Assembly: GCF_004365875.1 (NCBI RefSeq)
Contig: NZ_SODF01000003.1
Coordinates: 791,763-855,762 of the forward strand
DNA length: 64,000 bases
Direction of reading: 5' to 3'
Origin: Kribbella kalugense
GTDB taxonomy: Bacteria > Actinomycetota > Actinomycetes > Propionibacteriales > Kribbellaceae
Part shown: positions 7,861 to 16,221 of the stretch, piece by piece
Numbering within the stretch: position 1 is the stretch's first letter
Layout: the number at the start of each line of letters is the position of its first letter
The notes under the pieces: generated by a model
Database searches by the model: none
The model's input: the letters and a program-made list of their open reading frames with translations, nothing else
What the model was told of the DNA's origin: nothing
Position numbers and translations under genes: made by a program

Positions 7861-8505
7861 ATGTCGTTCTTCACCCGCAACACCGCCATGGTCGAGGCCC
7901 AGGCCGCTCTGCCCGGCCGCGCCACCCCGGGCTTCGCCGTACCGGACGAGAACATCGTCCTGCACACGCCGCAGACCGCCGCCGCGCCCGAGGGGTTCGA
8001 GGAGGTCTGGTTCGGCACCGGATGCTTCTGGGGAACCGAGGAGATCTTCTGGCAGCAGCCCGGCGTGTACACCACCGCCGTCGGCTACGCGGGCGGTTAC
8101 ACCCCGAACCCGACGTACGAAGAGGTTTGCACCGGCCAGACCGGCCAGACCGAGGCCGTCCGAGTCGTGTACGACCCGACCAAGACCACCTTCACCGACC
8201 TGCTGAAGGTCTTCTGGGAGACCCACGACCCGACACAGGGCATGCGCCAGGGCAACGACCTCGGGTCGCAGTACCGCTCGGCCGTCTATTACACGACCGA
8301 CGCCCAGCGCGCCGAGGCCGAACGCACCCGCGACCTCTACGCCCCCGTCATCAAGCCCCTCGGCTACGGCGACATCACCACCGAAATCGCCCCCGCCACC
8401 ACCTTCTACTACGCCGAGGGCTACCACCAGCAGTACCTCTACAAGAACCCCAACGGGTACCGCTGCCACAGCAACACCGGCGCGAAGTTCCCGGCCGACG
8501 TCTGA
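7861..8505 (+). CDS. msrA: peptide-methionine (S)-S-oxide reductase
   Basis: 214-residue MsrA that repairs oxidised methionine (S epimer) using a cysteine relay recharged by thioredoxin. The catalytic cysteine is C55 in GTGCFWGTEEIFW. Other signatures are YAGGYTPNPTYEEVC, FWETHDPTQGMRQGND, GSQYRSAVYY and the C-terminal YHQQYLYKNPNGYRCH. An N-terminal extension of ~45 residues (FFTRNTAMVEAQAAL) is usual in actinobacterial MsrA. The ATG at 7861 follows a GAGAGGCGTGAGA leader. The gene stands alone, with a hairpin immediately after it. Confidence 0.95.
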   Translation: MSFFTRNTAMVEAQAALPGRATPGFAVPDENIVLHTPQTAAAPEGFEEVWFGTGCFWGTEEIFWQQPGVYTTAVGYAGGYTPNPTYEEVCTGQTGQTEAVRVVYDPTKTTFTDLLKVFWETHDPTQGMRQGNDLGSQYRSAVYYTTDAQRAEAERTRDLYAPVIKPLGYGDITTEIAPATTFYYAEGYHQQYLYKNPNGYRCHSNTGAKFPADV

Positions 8506-8510
8506 CGGAT

Positions 8511-9431
8511 TTACCGCGATGCCTCTGGACTCTCTGAGTTCAGGGGCATCGGGCGTATTGGGGCGGGCGCGGTGCGGTGACGTGCGACTAGCAGGACGAT
8601 GGCTCCGGGGAGGGTTGCGACCAGGGCGAGCATGCCGTAGACGACCGCGACGGTGACGCCTAGTGCCGCGCCCAGGCCGACCGCGCTGAAGGCCCAGGCG
8701 GCTGCGCCCTCGCGTGGGCCCCAGCCTGCGATGTTCGTCGGCACCGCCGAGGCCGTCAGCACGACCAGTGCGACAGGCAGCAGCCGAGCCGGCGATACAT
8801 CCGCTCCGGTCGCTCGTACTGCGATCAGGAACACGGCGACGTGGCCGAGTACGGCGACGGTGGAGGCGAGCAGGACGCGCGGCCAGACCCGCGGCGCGAG
8901 GACCGCATTGCGGAGGTCGCTGGTGAAGGCGCGTCCGATCCGCGAGGAGAGGCGACGTCCGTTCAGAAAGAGGAGTACGGCGATCAGCACCACGCCTGCG
9001 ACGACCACCACCGTCACGGCGATCGAGGGAACGAAGGAGCCGGCCAAGAACAGCACGCCCACCGTCAGCACGAGCTGTACCGCGAATCCCGACGCCCGCT
9101 CCCACGCGACGGCCCGCAGGCTACGGCCCAGGTCGCCGACCTCACGCCCGTGGCGTACGGCGCGGTGTACGTCGCCCACCACTCCGCCGGGCAGCGTGGC
9201 GTTGAGGAACTGGGATCGGTAGTACGCCGCCACCGCCGTCCTCAGCGGTAGCTCGACGCCGAGCCCGCCGGCGATGAGCCTCCACCGCCATGCACAGCAC
9301 AACGTGGTCAGCGAGGTGATCGCGAGCGCGGCCGCGATCGGCCAACCGGTCGTCAGCCGGAGCCCGTCCACCAACGGGCCCGTGCCTACCCGCCAAACGA
9401 GAACGGCGAGGATCGCGGCGCCGCCCGCCAC
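8511..9431 (-). CDS. lysylphosphatidylglycerol synthase TM-type / flippase-like membrane protein
   Basis: 306-residue protein with about seven or eight transmembrane helices of the LPG_synthase_TM / AglD family (PF03706). The family signature YYRSQFLNATLPGGVVGDVHR is present around residue 70, and the C-terminal loop NIAGWGPREGAAAWAF fits. Family members move or modify lipid-linked sugars and phospholipids. The start is taken at GTG 9431, the first usable start in the frame. It sits 91 bp downstream of a glycosyltransferase on the same strand, suggesting a shared role in an exported glycolipid. Its last codons overlap the msrA terminator hairpin. Confidence 0.8.
   Translation of the reverse strand: MAGGAAILAVLVWRVGTGPLVDGLRLTTGWPIAAALAITSLTTLCCAWRWRLIAGGLGVELPLRTAVAAYYRSQFLNATLPGGVVGDVHRAVRHGREVGDLGRSLRAVAWERASGFAVQLVLTVGVLFLAGSFVPSIAVTVVVVAGVVLIAVLLFLNGRRLSSRIGRAFTSDLRNAVLAPRVWPRVLLASTVAVLGHVAVFLIAVRATGADVSPARLLPVALVVLTASAVPTNIAGWGPREGAAAWAFSAVGLGAALGVTVAVVYGMLALVATLPGAIVLLVARHRTAPAPIRPMPLNSESPEASR
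8518..8550 (+). terminator. msrA terminator, strand-specific hairpin inside the convergent gene
   Basis: A 15-bp stem with a 3-nt loop begins 12 nt after the msrA stop. Its only two non-Watson-Crick positions are G-U wobbles in the plus-strand transcript; in the minus-strand transcript the same positions are A-C mismatches. It overlaps the last 13 codons of the flippase-like gene. Confidence 0.6.
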
Positions 9432-9522
9432 GCGGGCCCAGGTCCAGACGCTTCGGCTGATGGCGGTTCCGATCTCGTAGTAGGACGTCGTACCAGTAAC
9501 ACGACTGTCACCTGCTGCTGGT

Positions 9523-10539
9523 TCATCCGGCGACTTCCGACAGCACAGCCGACAGTTCGCGTGAGGTCTGTGACCAGTCGGTCAGAGTCAGGCGCCGGGA
9601 TCTGGCCGCCACGCGCAGCCGTGTGCGCTCTTTCGGGTCACGCAGCCACCGACGCAGCGCCTGCGCGAGAGCCTGTGGGTCGCCCGGCGCGACCAGCAGG
9701 CCCGGTCGGCTGCCGTCGGGGGCGCGGCCAAGCGCCTCCGGCACGCCACCGACGTTCGTGGCGACGACCGGCAGCCCGCGAGCGAGCGCCTCGGTGACGA
9801 CCATGCCGTAGGTCTCGAACTGGGAGGCCAGCACCAAGACGTCCGCCTCTGCGTAGGCGCGCTCGAGTTCGGCGCCTGTGAGCGGCCCGGTGAAGCACAC
9901 CCGGTCGACCAGGCCCCGGTCCTTGGCCTGCCGCTGCAGTCCGTCGACGAACTCCACATCGAGGTTCAACGAACCGACGAAATCGCATCGCCACGCCGGA
10001 TCGTCAACCGCGGCCAGCGCCTCAAGCAGGACGTCGGTGCCCTTGGTCGGGGTGACCGCTCCGACACAGAGCAACCGTCCTCCGGACGGCGAACCCGATG
10101 CCAGGTCGGCCACGTCGACACCCGGCGGTACGACGTACACGCGATCGTTGGGCAGCGGGTAGTGGTCGAGCAGCCACCGCCGGGTCCAGTTGCTCGTGGC
10201 CACGATCGCGGATGCCGCCGACAGCGTGGCGACCTCGCGCGCCTCGTCCCGCGGCATGTGCAGGAGTACGACGATCCGCAGGCGGTCGGCCTCCAGCTTC
10301 AGCACCTCGGGGACCACGGACGCCAGCAGGCCATCGACCAACACCAGTTCACCGTCCGGGACTCGGGCCAGCACCGCTCCCATGGCCGCCGCGTCCGGCT
10401 GGGGCCACTGGCCGGCCACGGCGTGCTCGTGTACTGACCAGCCGAGTGCCATGAGCCCATCACAGATCCGACGGTCGTAGACGTTGCCACCGCTGGGTCG
10501 CTGCGGGTCGTCGATCCCGTCCGGGACCAGGAAATGCAC
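9523..10539 (-). CDS. GT4-type glycosyltransferase
   Basis: 338-residue GT-B glycosyltransferase with an N-terminal acceptor domain (SGGNVYDRRICDGL) and a C-terminal GT4 domain: PPGVDV and LCVGAVTPTKGTDVLLEAL before the nucleotide-sugar site, and the retaining EX7E motif in FETYGMVVTEALARGLP. The GTG start at 10539 follows GAAGGAGG at ideal spacing; the open frame continues far upstream only because it is antisense to the next gene. It is divergent from the fused phosphatidyltransferase and upstream of the flippase-like gene, so it probably glycosylates a lipid or cell-envelope acceptor. The sugar donor is unknown. Confidence 0.86.
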   Translation of the reverse strand: MHFLVPDGIDDPQRPSGGNVYDRRICDGLMALGWSVHEHAVAGQWPQPDAAAMGAVLARVPDGELVLVDGLLASVVPEVLKLEADRLRIVVLLHMPRDEAREVATLSAASAIVATSNWTRRWLLDHYPLPNDRVYVVPPGVDVADLASGSPSGGRLLCVGAVTPTKGTDVLLEALAAVDDPAWRCDFVGSLNLDVEFVDGLQRQAKDRGLVDRVCFTGPLTGAELERAYAEADVLVLASQFETYGMVVTEALARGLPVVATNVGGVPEALGRAPDGSRPGLLVAPGDPQALAQALRRWLRDPKERTRLRVAARSRRLTLTDWSQTSRELSAVLSEVAG

Positions 10540-10620
10540 CGCAGCCTCCTTCGCTCGCACGGATGAACCGGTGCGACGCTGTTCTCGTATGACTGTCGTA
10601 CCCGTAGCTACGGAGGCACT

Positions 10621-12921
10621 GTGCGTCTGGTTCAGGGTCGAGTGCGCAGCCGCATCCCGATCGGCCCGCTCGCCGGCTTCGCTGGTTTGCTCGTGCTGCT
10701 CGGCGTACTCGCAGCGGTCACCGACCTCGACGTCGCCGGCTGGGTGACCGGCGTCGCCTGCGGAGCCGGTCTTGCCGCGCTCGTCGCCCGCGCGATGGCC
10801 CATCACCGTCGTGACGGGCTCGGGCCTGCGGACAGAGTGACCCTGGCTCGCGCGGTCCTCGCCTGCGGGGTCGCGGCGCTCACGGCGGACTCGTTCGGCG
10901 GCCCGGCGCCGGTGGCGATCCTCGTGACGCTCGCGACGATCGGGCTGGTCCTCGACGGAGTGGACGGCAAGGTCGCCCGGCGTACCGGCACCGTTTCGGC
11001 GTTCGGCGCGCGGTTCGACATGGAAGTCGACGCGTTCCTGATCATGGTCCTGAGCGTGTACGTCGCCCGTACGACGGGCTGGTGGGTGCTTGCGATCGGT
11101 TTGGCCCGCTATCTGTTCGTGGTCGCCGGCTGGGCGTTGCCGTGGCTGCGCGGTTCGCTCCCGCCTCGCTACTGGGCCAAGGTGGTCGCCGCGATCCAGG
11201 GCATCGCCCTGACCGTCGCAGTGGCCGGCTTCCTGCCCGATGCCGTGACCACGGTCGTGGTGCTGATCGCACTGGGACTGCTGGCCGAGTCGTTCGGCCG
11301 TCAGATCTGGGGGCTGTGGCGCCAGGCCGGAAGTCCGCGCGGCACTCGCGCCACCGTGATGTCGGCGCTGGCAGTGCTGCTGGTTTGGGCCGCGCTCGTC
11401 GTACCGGACCACACCGGCAACCTGTCGCCGACCACCTTCCTCCGGATCCCGCTCGAGGGCCTGGTGTTCGTCGTCCTCGTCTGCGTGCTGCCGTCGAGAC
11501 TCGCGCGGATCCTCGCGCTGATCGGCGGTTTCCTTGCCGGGGTGCTGCTGATTCTGCGGCTGCTCGACAGAGGCTTCTACTTCGCCTTCGACCGCGCCTT
11601 CCATCCCGTGTACGACGCGGCGTACGTCGGCTCCGGCCTTGGACTGCTCGGCGACTCGATCGGCCGCGTCGGCGCCCTCGCAGTCTTCATCGGAGTCGGA
11701 GTCCTCTGCCTGGCCCTGCTCACCGTGCTGCCGTTGTCGGCGGTGCGGGTGACCCGGCTCGTGGCGAGTCACCGGCGGCCGACGATCCGGATCGTCGCCG
11801 TCCTGGCCGCAATCTCGATCGTGCCCGCGCTGACCGGCGCCTGGCCGGAGCCCGTACGACCGCTCGCCTCGACCTCCGCGGCTCGGCTCGCCACGCAGGT
11901 CGGTGACGACCTCCGCGACCAGCGGGGGTTCGTCCAGGCGCTCAAGCAGGATCCCTTCCGCGACACCCCGGGCAACGACCTGCTGACCGGCCTGAAGGGC
12001 AAGGACGTGCTCCTGGTCTTCGTGGAGAGCTACGGACGTACGGCGCTCGACTCTCCTGTGGTCGGGTCGGCGCTGGAGGCCGGGGACCAGCGGCTGCAGC
12101 AGGCAGGCTTCTCCTCGCGCAGCGGCTTCCTCACCTCGCCGACGTACGGCGGCATCAGCTGGCTGGCGCACTCCACCCTGCAGTCCGGGCTGTGGGTGAA
12201 CAGCCAGCAGCGGTACGACTACCTCGTCACCCTCGACCGGCTCACTCTCACCGACGCGTTCGGTCGCGCCGGCTGGCGGACAGTGGCCGACGTACCGTCC
12301 AACGACAAGGACTGGTCGGTGGCGACGACGTACTACCACTACGACATGGTCTACGACCGCAGGAACGTGGGGTACGCCGGGCCGTCGTTCAGCTATGCCT
12401 CGATGCCTGACCAGTACACCCTGGCCGCGCTCCAGCGGCTCGAGCTGGAGAAGCCGAACCGCGCTCCCGTCATGGCCGAGGTCGACCTGGTTTCCAGCCA
12501 CACCCCCTGGGCACCGCTCCCCCGGCTGGTCGACTGGAGCCGAGTGGGTGACGGCTCGGTCTTCGACCCGATGCCGGCCGAGGGCGACTCGCCGGAAGAC
12601 GTATGGCGGCAGCCGGACCGGGTGAAGGCCGCGTACGCACAGTCCATCGCCTACTCGCTCGACGCCCTGACCTCGTTCGTACAGCAACTCCACGACCGCA
12701 ACCTGGTCCTCATCGTCCTCGGCGACCATCAACCGGCCAGCATCGTCTCAGGCAACGGTGCGAGCCACGACGTACCGGTAAGCATCATCGCCGCCGACCC
12801 AGCCGTAACGAACCTGCTAGCGACCTGGGGCTGGCAGACCGGCCTACGCCCAGCCCCCGCCGCCCCAACCTGGCCAATGGACACCTTCCGAGACCGCTTC
12901 CTAACCACCTACAGCCACTAG
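10621..12921 (+). CDS. fusion: CDP-alcohol phosphatidyltransferase plus sulfatase/LTA-synthase-like domain
   Basis: 766-residue multispanning protein. Residues ~55-235 form a CDP-alcohol phosphatidyltransferase with the full metal motif starting near D112 (DGVDGKVAR, then GARFDMEVD), which moves a phosphatidyl or phospho-alcohol group from a CDP donor. More membrane helices follow (~240-420). From ~455 comes an alkaline-phosphatase-superfamily domain: KDVLLVFVESYGRTALDS at the nucleophile, then SSHTPWAPLP and VLGDHQPAS for metal binding, resembling sulfatases and lipoteichoic-acid synthases. Synthase and phosphoglycerol-type transferase/hydrolase on one chain suggests production and editing of an anionic lipid or polymer. 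The start is GTG at 10621. Substrates are unknown. Confidence 0.82.
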   Translation: MRLVQGRVRSRIPIGPLAGFAGLLVLLGVLAAVTDLDVAGWVTGVACGAGLAALVARAMAHHRRDGLGPADRVTLARAVLACGVAALTADSFGGPAPVAILVTLATIGLVLDGVDGKVARRTGTVSAFGARFDMEVDAFLIMVLSVYVARTTGWWVLAIGLARYLFVVAGWALPWLRGSLPPRYWAKVVAAIQGIALTVAVAGFLPDAVTTVVVLIALGLLAESFGRQIWGLWRQAGSPRGTRATVMSALAVLLVWAALVVPDHTGNLSPTTFLRIPLEGLVFVVLVCVLPSRLARILALIGGFLAGVLLILRLLDRGFYFAFDRAFHPVYDAAYVGSGLGLLGDSIGRVGALAVFIGVGVLCLALLTVLPLSAVRVTRLVASHRRPTIRIVAVLAAISIVPALTGAWPEPVRPLASTSAARLATQVGDDLRDQRGFVQALKQDPFRDTPGNDLLTGLKGKDVLLVFVESYGRTALDSPVVGSALEAGDQRLQQAGFSSRSGFLTSPTYGGISWLAHSTLQSGLWVNSQQRYDYLVTLDRLTLTDAFGRAGWRTVADVPSNDKDWSVATTYYHYDMVYDRRNVGYAGPSFSYASMPDQYTLAALQRLELEKPNRAPVMAEVDLVSSHTPWAPLPRLVDWSRVGDGSVFDPMPAEGDSPEDVWRQPDRVKAAYAQSIAYSLDALTSFVQQLHDRNLVLIVLGDHQPASIVSGNGASHDVPVSIIAADPAVTNLLATWGWQTGLRPAPAAPTWPMDTFRDRFLTTYSH

Positions 12922-12935
12922 CGTCCGGCGTGTTG

Positions 12936-13697
12936 TCAGTGGTTGCGGCGGGCGAGGTGGGTGGTGATTTGGGCGTCGATTTCTACGGTTTCGGGGAGGG
13001 CTTCGAGGGTTCGGCGGAAGACGTGGTCTCGGTCTGTGGGCGGGAGCATGACGTACGCCGAGACGGTCGAGAGATATCCGATGAAGTCGTGGGCGGTCAT
13101 CGTCAGACGCTGTTCGATGGTCGCTTGCCGGACGTCGGTGAACGACTCGGTCTGCTCGAGCTCGGTGCCGGGCCACTGCATCGGTCGATCCGCGGGCGTG
13201 CCGTCGGGTGACGGGACGCCGTCGTACCCCATGTACGGCTCACGTGCCACGCGCGCGGCCTCCTGGACGGCCGGGTCGGCCAGCTGGATAGGTACGCCGA
13301 ACGAGGCGAACACACCACCCGGCCGGACCAGCGCGGCCATGCGGTCCCACCGGCCTTCGGGGTTGGTCCAGTGGAGCGCGGCGGCCGAGTACACCAGGTC
13401 GTACGACGTATCGAGCGGCAGGTCCTCGAATGCCGCCTGCATGGTGGTGACGTCTGCCGGCAGGTGCTTGCGCAGCTCCGCGAGCATCGCCGCGTCAGGC
13501 TCGGTCGCCGTAACCGCGATCCCGCCCTGCGCGAACAGCCGCGTCGCCTTCCCCGTCCCGGCACCGATCTCGAGAGCAGTCCGGATCGGCTCACCGGCGT
13601 ACCCCGTCACCAGCTCAAAAAGCTCCACCGGATACCCCGGCCGAAACCGCTCGTACGCCTCCGCTACCGCCCCAAAACTCAACGCCCGAACAACCAT
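12936..13697 (-). CDS. class I SAM-dependent methyltransferase
   Basis: 253-residue Rossmann methyltransferase (Methyltransf_11/25 type). SAM motif I is LEIGAGTGKATRLF around residues 41-55, the acidic motif II is TATEPDAAML, and post-motifs include YSAAALHWTNPEGRW and LVRPGGVFASFG. This resembles UbiE/trans-aconitate-type small-molecule methyltransferases. ATG at 13697 (MVVRALSFGAVAEAYERFRPGYP) matches the family N-terminus better than the start eight codons upstream. It is convergent with the phosphatidyltransferase fusion and has no obvious operon partner. The methyl acceptor cannot be told. Confidence 0.85.
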   Translation of the reverse strand: MVVRALSFGAVAEAYERFRPGYPVELFELVTGYAGEPIRTALEIGAGTGKATRLFAQGGIAVTATEPDAAMLAELRKHLPADVTTMQAAFEDLPLDTSYDLVYSAAALHWTNPEGRWDRMAALVRPGGVFASFGVPIQLADPAVQEAARVAREPYMGYDGVPSPDGTPADRPMQWPGTELEQTESFTDVRQATIEQRLTMTAHDFIGYLSTVSAYVMLPPTDRDHVFRRTLEALPETVEIDAQITTHLARRNH

Positions 13698-13760
13698 GCC
13701 AGCATCCTGACAGCCCCACACCCACAGCGCCTGCCATTTTCCCCGGCGTCGCTGAGGTGC

Positions 13761-14381
13761 TCAGATGTGTTGCTCTGCGGGGAAGCCGGTCCAGCGTAGG
13801 TCAGCGGGTAGATGTTGCATGTCGTTGTACAGCAGGACCGTCGAGGGGCGGCCGGGTGTGTAGCGGATGACGGTTAGCGCGGCATTGCAGTGGGAAAGGC
13901 TGAGCCACCGCCACTTCGGCGCATCCATCGCGTCTCGGACGAGCCAGCCGATCAAGAAGTTGTGGGTCACCACGAGCTCGTGCACTTCGTCGTCCACCGG
14001 CCGGGTAAAGCGCTCCACGGCCAGGCGGGCCAACTCAGGTCCGCGCTCGAGTTCCTCGGGTGAAGCCTGCTGGAGGAATCTGAGCAGGTAGTCAGCGGAC
14101 TCCACCGGTAACTCGTGCTTCTCCGGCGCGTACGGGACGTAGTCACCGGCCGCCTCCGAAACGTCCAGCGGGACGTCCTTCGTCAACTGCTCCCTGACCA
14201 GGCGCGCGGTTTGGGCTGCCCGTGGGAGCGGACCGTGATGAACGGCGGACAGAGGGACATCCTGCAGTCGCCGGCCGAGCAGGACCGCCTGACGACGACC
14301 TCGCTCGGTCAGCCCACTCTCGTCCGGCAGAGCCTCGGCATGCCTGACGAGGTACAGGTACCGGCTGACCGTTCTGTTCAT
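13761..14381 (-). CDS. histidine phosphatase superfamily protein
   Basis: 206-residue phosphoglycerate-mutase-like phosphatase. The catalytic histidine is in YLVRHAEALPDE near the N-terminus, followed by LTERGRRQA, the second Arg region (HHGPLPRAAQTARLV) and the second histidine in LVVTHNFLIGWLV. ATG at 14381 was chosen because GGAG lies six bases upstream; an ATG ten codons earlier is possible. Substrate may be a phosphosugar, a nucleotide or a phosphoprotein. Single-gene unit. Confidence 0.85.
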   Translation of the reverse strand: MNRTVSRYLYLVRHAEALPDESGLTERGRRQAVLLGRRLQDVPLSAVHHGPLPRAAQTARLVREQLTKDVPLDVSEAAGDYVPYAPEKHELPVESADYLLRFLQQASPEELERGPELARLAVERFTRPVDDEVHELVVTHNFLIGWLVRDAMDAPKWRWLSLSHCNAALTVIRYTPGRPSTVLLYNDMQHLPADLRWTGFPAEQHI

Positions 14382-14571
14382 TCGGTACTCCGTCCGCGGC
14401 TGACGACCCATCCCTCTTCTGTGGACGCCGCCTACCCAACCCCGGTTCGCTAACGCCAGCCCAGTGCCACACCGGCGTACCGTAAATCCGCGCCAGGTGT
14501 CGGATCGGGCTGCTCTTGTTCGTGGTGAGGGTAGAGGTGGCCGTGGGGGTCACTGTGGTGGAGGAGGAAGC

Positions 14572-14937
14572 ATGACCGAGTACGTCATTCTCTTTAATGA
14601 TGAGTGGGTGCCGGAGCATACGGATGAGGAGTTGCTCGGGAAGTCCAGGGCGCTCAGGCCGTTGCTGGCCGAGATGCGGGCTGCCGGGGTGCTCATCTTC
14701 ACCGGCGGGCTCGACACCGATGCCCCCGTGTTCAGTGTTGACGCGTCCAGCGGTACGCCGTTGTTCACCGACGGGCCGTACGTCGAGTCGAAGGAGCACC
14801 TCGGCGGGTTCGCCGTCGTCGATGTGGCCGACGAAGAGGCGGCGCGCCTGTGGGCGGGAAAGATCGCGGTGGCCTGCGGTTGGCCGCAGGAGGTGCACCG
14901 CTTCCAGGTCCCCAGGCAATTCCCGGGGAACTCATAG
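14572..14937 (+). CDS. YCII-related (DGPF) domain protein
   Basis: 121-residue ferredoxin-fold protein of the YCII/DGPF family. The signature FTDGPYVESKEHLGGFAVVDV lies in the second half, and the N-terminus MTEYVILFNDEW is a beta strand. In actinomycetes such proteins are often linked to ECF sigma factors, but none is next to it here. A very good ribosome site (GGAGGAAG) precedes the ATG. The last six bases overlap the convergent hypothetical gene. Biochemical role is unknown. Confidence 0.8.
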   Translation: MTEYVILFNDEWVPEHTDEELLGKSRALRPLLAEMRAAGVLIFTGGLDTDAPVFSVDASSGTPLFTDGPYVESKEHLGGFAVVDVADEEAARLWAGKIAVACGWPQEVHRFQVPRQFPGNS

Positions 14938-15567
14938 GCTCTTGGTGTTGTTCTCGCGGTGCTTGCCCACGTAGCCCCTGGCGGCCGGACGTGCCGTGTC
15001 ACGACCGGCGGACTTGTAGGGAGCAGCCAGCCCTGCGGTGATCGCTCGGGCAATGACGGCAGGATCCGGAGCCACAGCGCGAGGCAGACTGGGCGGCGGA
15101 ACGATCGGAGCGGTGAAGCGCGGCTCGACGACCTTGCCCAAGGCAACCGTCCGCCGGAAGCTGTCCGCGATCACGTTGAGGGACGCGGCATCCGCGGTCC
15201 CGGCCAGCCGAGGGTGGTGCGCCGTACGCCGCAGTACTTGCGACGCCGCGAGCAGATTGCTCAGCTGCTGCGTGTGCTCCCGGCGCGGACGCCACCTGCG
15301 GACCTGGCACCGATCCACGGCCGTCTCGAGCTCGGCTGCGACGTCCAGCATCGTGTTCGCCAAGCTTCGAAGCGAAGGATCGTCGCCCGTCCACACCCGT
15401 AGTGCGACATCGCGCAGCGTCCTTCGCGTCTCGCCGAGGTACTTCGCGAGCTTCCGGAGCCGCCGGTTGTCACGGACCCAGCGGCGCGCGAGGACCGCGA
15501 CCTCCCACACCGCACACCCGGCGGCGCCGATGAGCGCGCCCGAGACCACGAACCCACCGATCACCAC
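14932..15567 (-). CDS. hypothetical membrane-anchored protein, 211 aa
   Basis: The protein has one N-terminal hydrophobic segment (GGFVVSGALIGAAGCAVWEVAVLA), then an arginine-rich helical cytoplasmic part (RRWVRDNRRLRKLAKYLGETRR) and a Pro-rich linker (TAPIVPPPSLPRAV). No catalytic motif is recognised. The start is GTG at 15567. The C-terminus overlaps the YCII gene by 6 bp tail to tail. Codon usage is like its neighbours. Confidence 0.6.
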   Translation of the reverse strand: MVIGGFVVSGALIGAAGCAVWEVAVLARRWVRDNRRLRKLAKYLGETRRTLRDVALRVWTGDDPSLRSLANTMLDVAAELETAVDRCQVRRWRPRREHTQQLSNLLAASQVLRRTAHHPRLAGTADAASLNVIADSFRRTVALGKVVEPRFTAPIVPPPSLPRAVAPDPAVIARAITAGLAAPYKSAGRDTARPAARGYVGKHRENNTKSL

Positions 15568-15625
15568 CTCATCCTGCCTACGTCAGGACCGCGGATCCAC
15601 CTTTCTCATAAGCCGCTAACGGCGG

Positions 15626-16147
15626 TCAGCCCATAGTTTTCTGGCCGTCGATGGATTCCCGGATGATGTCGGCGTGGCCGGCGTGCTGCGCGGTCTCGGC
15701 GGTGATGTGGAGGAAGACGCGGCGGACCGACCAGAAGACGCCCGGCGGTTGCCACGGAGCGGACGGGAGTTCGTAGCTGGTGTCGAGGTCCAGCGTGCGG
15801 ACCAAGTCGTCGGTGGCGGCGGCCACCTTCTCGTACTCCACGAGTACGCCGGCCAGCGTCTCGCCGTCGGTGAGGCGGAACTGGTTCTGCCACTCGGCGA
15901 TCACCTCCGGCGTGTACTCCGTCGCCGTCTGTTCCCCCTTGCCCTGGGCGAACTCGGCCCAGTGCTGCTCGACCGTCGACACGTGCTTGATCAGGCCACC
16001 GACCGTCAACTCGCTGGCGGTACTGCGGGTGCTCGCCTGCTCGTCCGTCAGGCCCTGCGCGGTGTGCCGCAGGAAGTACCGGTGCTTGGCCAGGAACTCG
16101 AGGATGTCAGCCCGCTCACCGGTCACCGTCTGCTCGTTCGTCGTCAT
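15626..16147 (-). CDS. DinB-family (DUF664-type) protein
   Basis: 173-residue four-helix-bundle protein of the DinB / mycothiol-dependent enzyme superfamily. Likely metal-binding histidines fall in LIKHVSTVEQHWAEF and VRRVFLHITAETAQHAGHADIIRE, the last being the family's C-terminal signature. DinB-fold enzymes of actinobacteria often act in mycothiol-dependent detoxification, but this subgroup has no assigned reaction. ATG at 16147. A strong hairpin ending the upstream lectin gene lies 27 bp before the start. Confidence 0.82.
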   Translation of the reverse strand: MTTNEQTVTGERADILEFLAKHRYFLRHTAQGLTDEQASTRSTASELTVGGLIKHVSTVEQHWAEFAQGKGEQTATEYTPEVIAEWQNQFRLTDGETLAGVLVEYEKVAAATDDLVRTLDLDTSYELPSAPWQPPGVFWSVRRVFLHITAETAQHAGHADIIRESIDGQKTMG

Positions 16148-16174
16148 ACCCTGACTCTAGAAGCAGTAGCGGCC

Positions 16175-16215
16175 AAGTACTGGCCTCTACTCGAGAAGAG
16201 CAGAGGCCAGTACTT
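16175..16215 (-). terminator. lectin-gene terminator, 14-bp perfect stem
   Basis: Arms 16175-16188 and 16202-16215 are exact complements (AAGTACTGGCCTCT) around a 13-nt loop. The structure begins 6 nt past the stop of the minus-strand lectin gene, the expected place for a terminator. Confidence 0.65.
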
Positions 16216-16221
16216 CGAAGT

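Noticed and set aside
9523..12732. A 1069-codon open frame on the minus strand
   Set aside because: Only the last 338 codons (from GTG 10539) read as a glycosyltransferase. The rest is Arg/Gly/Asp-rich sequence antisense to the phosphatidyltransferase fusion.
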